10,211 bases of DNA, taken from positions 1 to 10,211 of the forward strand of contig DATCJV010000176.1 in assembly GCA_036562625.1 (NCBI GenBank), read 5' to 3'. The position numbers were made by a program, and so were the translations under genes. The notes below the pieces were generated by a model. It saw only the letters and a program-made list of their open reading frames with translations, was not told where the DNA came from and ran no database searches. Source of the DNA: DUOH01 sp036562625. GTDB taxonomy: Bacteria; Bacillota; UBA4882; UBA10575. Shown here piece after piece: positions 6,956-10,211 of this stretch (position 1 is the first letter of the stretch; each line of letters opens with the position of its first letter).

Positions 6956-6981
6956 GGGATGGATTTGACGTTCAAGGAGGA
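6956..6981 (+). promoter_or_regulatory. Cluster of GGA motifs over the csrA ribosome site (possible CsrA autoregulation)
   Basis: Four GGA triplets (6957-6959, 6961-6963, 6976-6978, 6979-6981) fall within 26 bases, the last two inside the Shine-Dalgarno AAGGAGG. CsrA recognises GGA, best in loops and often over the ribosome site, and CAAGGA here resembles the core of its consensus. Any strong Shine-Dalgarno contains GGA, so this is suggestive only. Confidence 0.3.
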
Positions 6982-6986
6982 TCTGC

Positions 6987-7223
6987 ATGCTGGTACTGAC
7001 CAGAAAGCTCAATGAGAGCATTATCATTGGCGATGAAATAAAAGTCACCGTGGTTGAAGTCAAAGGCGAACAGGTAAAATTGGGCATTAGCGCTCCCAAG
7101 AGAATCTCCGTGCACAGAGAAGAGGTATACTTGGAGATTAAAAAGGAGAACAAAGCGGCGGCTGATGCCAGCATCGGTATTGATGAGTTGAATGAAATCT
7201 GGACTATAAAAAAAGAAAAGTAA
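6987..7223 (+). CDS. csrA: Carbon storage regulator CsrA (translational repressor)
   Basis: RNA-binding dimer that blocks ribosome access at GGA motifs; in motile Firmicutes its main target is flagellin mRNA and FliW is its antagonist. The 78 aa match the Bacillus length. Seen: MLVLTRKLNESIIIGDEIKVTVVEVKGEQVKLGISAPK, the beta-strand core with L4 and R6, then the RNA-contact strand ISVHREEVY with R44 at the standard position. N55 in the C-terminal helix matches the residue reported as important for FliW binding in Bacillus CsrA, which fits the fliW gene next door. A long C-terminal extension (Gram-positive type) ends IKKEK. A consensus AAGGAGG precedes the ATG at ideal spacing. A terminator overlaps the stop. 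Confidence 0.97.
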   Translation: MLVLTRKLNESIIIGDEIKVTVVEVKGEQVKLGISAPKRISVHREEVYLEIKKENKAAADASIGIDELNEIWTIKKEK

Positions 7224-7246
7224 AGACCATGGTCTTTACTTTTTTT
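7216..7246 (+). terminator. Palindromic terminator overlapping the csrA stop codon
   Basis: AAAAGTAAAGACCA (7216-7229) is followed immediately by its exact complement TGGTCTTTACTTTT (7230-7243), and the T-run continues to 7246. The A-run before the stem would also make it work for transcription from the other direction. The stop codon TAA (7221-7223) lies in the left arm. Confidence 0.9.
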
Positions 7247-7374
7247 CTGTGTCCGCCCGAGGATCTTTTACCCCACCTTAATCAGCCTGCTTTTCTTCTT
7301 CCAAACCGTCTTCTATACAGTCTTCAACAAGAAGAGCTCCATTTTTTCTGGCAGACCGAGTTTTGAAAATGAAC
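7247..7374 (+). other. Intergenic spacer without a supported gene
   Basis: The stretch between the csrA terminator and the second sigma-28 promoter has pyrimidine-rich patches on the plus strand. I see no start codon with a ribosome site and a meaningful frame on either strand, no tRNA-like fold and no repeat array. Confidence 0.5.
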
Positions 7375-7402
7375 TAAAAAAAAGTAAAGTATAAGCCGAT
7401 AT
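7375..7402 (+). promoter_or_regulatory. Second sigma-28 (SigD/FliA) promoter, upstream of the unknown 193-aa gene
   Basis: TAAA (7375-7378), a 16-nt A-rich spacer, then GCCGATAT (7395-7402): again an exact consensus match with the same spacing as the flgM promoter and shared flanks (AAC before, A after). In Bacillus the promoter at this place drives flagellin (hag). Here it drives an unknown gene and probably the following glycosylation-type genes. Confidence 0.92.
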
Positions 7403-7555
7403 ACTAATTAGTACCGTAAAGTAACGGCCTGGTCGATAAATAATCAAGCATACAGGTATACAGGCGTGACCGGAGTCTTATCCGCTGAGCCACAGGCAGC
7501 CGGGAAAGGTTTTTTTGGTCAAGCCGGCATTAAGAATAAGTTTGGAGGAGTTTAG
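7403..7555 (+). other. Structured leader of the 193-aa gene
   Basis: About 150 nt separate the sigma-28 -10 element from the start codon. Short complementary pairs are visible: CCGT/ACGG (7414-7427), CGGA/TCCG (7471-7484), GCTG/CAGC (7484-7500) and an enclosing TGACC/GGTCA (7467-7471 with 7517-7521). Seven Ts (7510-7516) lie just inside the enclosing pair, like an intrinsic termination tract. A direct repeat ATACAGG-T-ATACAGG occurs about 7449-7463. I do not recognise a known riboswitch (I compared c-di-GMP and cobalamin consensus features from memory and found no match). The ribosome site is GGAGGAG (7544-7550), which contains two GGA motifs as CsrA sites do. Confidence 0.35.
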
Positions 7556-8137
7556 ATGCAGGTAAAGCTGAACGGTGAGGTCCGCACATATCCGAATGAG
7601 CCTGCGGTCATAGGAGAGTTATTTACACAGATTGATCAAGTATTAAAGGAGACTGGCTTATTATTTACGCACATGGTCATTAATGGTGTGGAAATCTTCG
7701 GCGACTATGAGAATTTTATCAGAGACAACATGAATCAGATTGAGGAGATTGAAGTGATTCTGCGTACACCGGCGCAACTCCAAAATGAGGTGTTTCTATC
7801 CGTTCACGAGTATTTGGGGCGCGCCGTCCCCGGCATCAGGGAACTGGTGGAAGAGTTTTACCAAGGGCCCAAGGATGAAAGCTGGACAAAGCTAGCCCAG
7901 TTATTTGAGGGCTTGCAATCAATTAACCAGATCACAGAGTTGATCGGCCTGAGCGCCGTCAAACCCGGGAACTGGCCGGAGTATATGGAGGTCTATAAAA
8001 AACTGGAGACGGAGTTGAGCGCTTTGAATGAGGCCATGGAAGATTCCGACCTGGTGCTCTTTGCTGATCTGCTTAACTATGAAATTCTTCCTCTCCTGGA
8101 AGCCCTCGACCAAGAGGTAAAAAAGATTATTGCTTGA
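7556..8137 (+). CDS. Unrecognised sigma-28-controlled 193-aa protein, beta-grasp-like head and helical tail
   Basis: I do not recognise this family with confidence. No signal peptide, membrane segment or cysteine cluster is visible; it should be cytoplasmic. Residues 1-70 look like a small alpha/beta (ubiquitin/ThiS-style) unit: strand MQVKLNGEVRTY, helix IGELFTQIDQVLKETG, strand THMVINGVEI, and strand IEEIEVILRTP. Residues 72-193 are predicted mostly helical, ending in VYKKLETELSALNEAMEDSDLVLFADLLNYEILPLLEALDQEVKKIIA, a coiled, acidic bundle reminiscent in style of flagellar export chaperones (FliS/FlgN) but without a motif match. The ATG follows GGAGGAG at good spacing. It is the first gene after a perfect sigma-28 promoter, in the place that flagellin occupies in Bacillus, and lies 50 bases before an ATP-grasp gene. 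A motility-linked role is likely; chaperone or regulator is speculation. Confidence 0.85.
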   Translation: MQVKLNGEVRTYPNEPAVIGELFTQIDQVLKETGLLFTHMVINGVEIFGDYENFIRDNMNQIEEIEVILRTPAQLQNEVFLSVHEYLGRAVPGIRELVEEFYQGPKDESWTKLAQLFEGLQSINQITELIGLSAVKPGNWPEYMEVYKKLETELSALNEAMEDSDLVLFADLLNYEILPLLEALDQEVKKIIA

Positions 8138-8174
8138 AGAGGGCTTTTTCCACAAGAACCGACAAGATTTGATC

Positions 8175-8183
8175 AAAGGTGAT
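8175..8183 (+). promoter_or_regulatory. Ribosome binding site that sets the ATP-grasp start
   Basis: AAAGGTGAT lies just before ATG 8188. The in-frame GTG at 8179 is inside this site, so ATG 8188 is the better start and the protein is 316 aa. Confidence 0.65.
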
Positions 8184-8187
8184 AAGG

Positions 8188-9138
8188 ATGTTTACCCTAT
8201 TATTTACTGCGATAGGCCGCCGGGTGCAATTGATAAGAGCGTTTAAGGAGTCCTATCTGAATCATGGGATTGCGGCAAGAATCATTGGAACGGATTCCGT
8301 TCCCCAGATGGCGCCGGCCTGTTATTTTTGTGACGCTTCATATCAGGTTCCCTTTGCCCACCAAGCGCACTATGTCGAGAGAATTCTGGAAATTTGTGTC
8401 AAAGAAAAAGTGAATATGGTGATCCCCCTTTTTGAACCGGAGTTTCTATCTATGGACGACAACAGACGGCACTTTACAGAGGTGGGCGCCACCTTATTGC
8501 TGTCCAAGCGGAAGGTCTTGGATATCTGCAGGGATAAGTACTTAACTTACGATTTTTTTACGGATAATAATGTCAATACCCCCAAGACCTGGATCGACAC
8601 CGAGCTTCCGGCTTATCTGAAATTCCCCTTGTTTGTCAAGCCCCGGGTGGGTATGGGGTCGGCCGGCGCACAGATGGTAAAAGACAAAACCCATCTGCAT
8701 TATATCCTTAGTCAGAAACATGATTTAATAGTGCAAGAATTCATCTCCGGCTCAGAATATACTCTTGACGTCCTGGCCAGTTTTGACGGGAAGGTCTTGT
8801 CGGTTGTGCCCAGGCAGAGGCTGGAGGTACGCTGCGGCGAAGTGAGCAAAAGCCGGACCTTTTACCGGGAGGATATGATCATTAAGGGGAAGAATATCGT
8901 AGAAAAGCTGGGCGCCATCGGTCCGGTGACCCTGCAATGCATCGATCGTGGCGGCAAACTATACTGGACGGAGATTAACCCCCGCTTTGGCGGCGGGGTT
9001 CCGCTCTCCATCAAAGCCGGAGTCGACTACCCCTTCCTTTTGTACCAATTATACAAAGGCCAGCTGCTGGAGCCGATTATTGGGCGCTTTAAAGACAATC
9101 TGAAGATGATCCGGTATGATGAAGCTATTTATTTTTAA
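8188..9138 (+). CDS. ATP-grasp ligase, carbamoyl-phosphate-synthase/PylC-like
   Basis: ATP-grasp enzymes activate a carboxylate as acyl phosphate and join it to an amine or thiol. In this 316-aa protein the N-terminal pre-ATP-grasp domain opens LLFTAIGRRVQLIRAFK (a CarB-like nucleotide-fold start), and the ATP-grasp part shows FPLFVKPRVGMGSAGA (K151, flexible Gly loop 154-160), IVQEFISGSEYTLDVL (E184), and the metal-binding end TLQCID plus TEINPRFGGG (Q250, E262, N264). All expected ATP and magnesium ligands appear present, so it is probably active. It lacks the second half and allosteric parts of real CarB, and pyrimidine or arginine genes are absent. Similar stand-alone ligases occur in surface-polysaccharide and flagellar-glycosylation loci; its place between a sigma-28-driven gene and pseB supports such a role. 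The substrate is unknown. Confidence 0.88.
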   Translation: MFTLLFTAIGRRVQLIRAFKESYLNHGIAARIIGTDSVPQMAPACYFCDASYQVPFAHQAHYVERILEICVKEKVNMVIPLFEPEFLSMDDNRRHFTEVGATLLLSKRKVLDICRDKYLTYDFFTDNNVNTPKTWIDTELPAYLKFPLFVKPRVGMGSAGAQMVKDKTHLHYILSQKHDLIVQEFISGSEYTLDVLASFDGKVLSVVPRQRLEVRCGEVSKSRTFYREDMIIKGKNIVEKLGAIGPVTLQCIDRGGKLYWTEINPRFGGGVPLSIKAGVDYPFLLYQLYKGQLLEPIIGRFKDNLKMIRYDEAIYF

Positions 9139-9222
9139 TTTAATTGGAAATACCTTATTTTACTTCAAAAATATAACTTGGGTGGGTTTATCTTTAGACT
9201 GCTGAATGTCGGAGCGTGAAAG

Positions 9223-10211
9223 ATGATGTTCAATAATAAAACAGTGTTGATCACCGGTGGGACCGGTTCTTTTGGGAAAAAGTGTGTGGAGACTCTGCTC
9301 AGTCGCTATAGACTTAAAAGATTAATCGTCTTTTCCCGGGATGAACTCAAACAATACGAAATGAAGCAACAGTTTAGTGAGAATGAGATGAGATATTTCC
9401 TAGGCGATGTCCGGGATGAAGAACGTCTGAACCAGGCGATGCGAGAAGTGGATTATGTGATTCACGCTGCTGCCCTGAAGCAGGTGCCGGCTGCCGAATA
9501 TAACCCCATGGAGTTTATCAAGACCAATGTAGGAGGAGCAGAAAATGTAATCAAGGCCGCGCTGAATAACGGAGTAGAAAAAGTAATCGCCCTTTCTACT
9601 GATAAGGCCGTAAACCCGATTAGTCTGTACGGAGCGACCAAGATGGTTTCGGATAAACTATTTATTGCCGCCAATAATTTCGCCGGTGGACTGAGAACCC
9701 GTTTTGCTGTGGTCAGGTACGGAAATGTTCTTGGTTCTCGAGGTTCAGTAGTGCCTTATTTCAAAAAACTGGTGGCTGAGGGCGCCAAAGAACTTCCGGT
9801 AACCGACCCCAGAATGACACGTTTCTGGTTCACTCTGCAGGAAGGGGTCGATTTTGTTTTAAAAAACTTCGCCCGCATGCAGGGAGGAGAAACCTTTGTG
9901 CCAAAAATTCCTTCCATGCGGATTACGGATTTGGTTAAATCTTTTGGCAAAGATATAGGGATGAAGATTGTAGGTTTGAGACCCGGGGAAAAATTACACG
10001 AACTAATGGTGTCGGCGGATTGCGCCCACCTGACTTTGGAGTTTAAAGATTATTATGTCATCAAACCGGCCATCACTTATTTTGCCCCGGTAGACTATGA
10101 GAAGAATCCAGCAGGGGAAAGAGGAGTGCCAGTCCCTAAAAATTTTGAGTATAACTCGGCAAATAATCCGGACTTTTTAACGGTTGAAGAGTTAAGAGCG
10201 ATGAATGAAGA
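9223..10211 (+). CDS. pseB: PseB-type UDP-N-acetylglucosamine 4,6-dehydratase (inverting), 3' partial
   Basis: Extended short-chain dehydrogenase that removes water from UDP-GlcNAc and inverts C5, the first step of CMP-pseudaminic acid synthesis, used to glycosylate flagellin. 329 codons are seen and the frame runs off the window. Cofactor loop TGGTGSFG (11-18), SRDELKQYEMKQQF (38-51), HAAALKQVPAAEYNP (81-95), catalytic stretch STDKAVNPISLYGATK (125-140) with T126, D127, K128, Y136 and K140, then VRYGNVLGSRGSVVP and GLRPGEKLHE (251-260). These match the PseB/FlaA1 group rather than the retaining or membrane-bound PglF type. The last residues, FLTVEELRAM, are the usual family end, so only a few codons are probably missing. 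The start is ATG 9223 with GGAG (9211-9214); ATG 9226 is equally possible. The 84-base gap after the ATP-grasp gene shows no clear promoter. Confidence 0.93.
   Translation, partial: MMFNNKTVLITGGTGSFGKKCVETLLSRYRLKRLIVFSRDELKQYEMKQQFSENEMRYFLGDVRDEERLNQAMREVDYVIHAAALKQVPAAEYNPMEFIKTNVGGAENVIKAALNNGVEKVIALSTDKAVNPISLYGATKMVSDKLFIAANNFAGGLRTRFAVVRYGNVLGSRGSVVPYFKKLVAEGAKELPVTDPRMTRFWFTLQEGVDFVLKNFARMQGGETFVPKIPSMRITDLVKSFGKDIGMKIVGLRPGEKLHELMVSADCAHLTLEFKDYYVIKPAITYFAPVDYEKNPAGERGVPVPKNFEYNSANNPDFLTVEELRAMNE

Noticed and set aside
7281..7373. Minus-strand open stretch of about 31 codons ending in an acidic tail (EDGLEEEKQAD) in the spacer after csrA.
   Set aside because: No start codon with ribosome site, too short to be beyond chance, and no recognisable family. 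A decayed gene remnant cannot be excluded but is not supported.
7417..7439. TAAA followed by GTCGATAA, resembling a second sigma-28 site just after the promoter at 7375.
   Set aside because: The spacer is only 11 bases and the -10 box is degenerate, outside the accepted 14-16 range.
9139..9222. Possible promoter before pseB (TATAAC within an AT-rich patch).
   Set aside because: No acceptable -35 element at 15-19 bases upstream and no sigma-28 motif; transcription from the upstream gene is simpler.

Overview
The window carries a late flagellar gene cluster, all on the plus strand, from a bacterium that is most likely a member of the Bacillota (Firmicutes). The evidence is gene order. Read left to right it is comFA (5' end cut off by the window), comFC, a yvyF-type flagellar operon protein, flgM, flgN, flgK, flgL, fliW and csrA. 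This is the Bacillus subtilis comF-to-hag order with comFB and yviE missing. Strong AGGAGG-type ribosome sites and mixed base composition fit a spore-former-like lineage, but I cannot name a genus.

Layout: bases 1-2103 hold the two competence-type genes, a DNA helicase/translocase (ComFA) and a zinc-finger phosphoribosyltransferase-fold protein (ComFC). YvyF follows at 2343-2750 and is closed by a strong 13-bp terminator. Next comes a textbook sigma-28 (SigD/FliA) promoter at 2913-2940, then flgM-flgN-flgK-flgL (3169-6268): the anti-sigma factor, the hook-junction chaperone and the two hook-filament junction proteins. fliW (6399-6851) and csrA (6987-7223) follow, the FliW-CsrA switch that in Bacillus couples flagellin protein level to flagellin translation. 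csrA ends in a palindromic terminator overlapping its stop codon.

In Bacillus the next gene would be flagellin (hag) under a sigma-28 promoter. Here a second perfect sigma-28 promoter (7375-7402, same spacing as the first) is followed by a roughly 150-nt structured leader and an unrecognised 193-aa protein (7556-8137). Then come an ATP-grasp ligase of the CarB/PylC-like type (8188-9138) and a PseB-type UDP-GlcNAc 4,6-dehydratase (9223 to beyond the window end). PseB starts pseudaminic acid synthesis, so this end looks like the start of a flagellin glycosylation module. No flagellin gene is present in the window.

The regulatory logic I infer: sigma-28 activates both transcription units, FlgM restrains sigma-28, and FliW/CsrA act after transcription. 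The 193-aa protein is the most interesting unknown because it sits in the flagellin position under a consensus motility promoter. Three start codons were placed at better-supported positions than the longest possible frame (yvyF, flgN, ATP-grasp), and comFA is open to the left edge.
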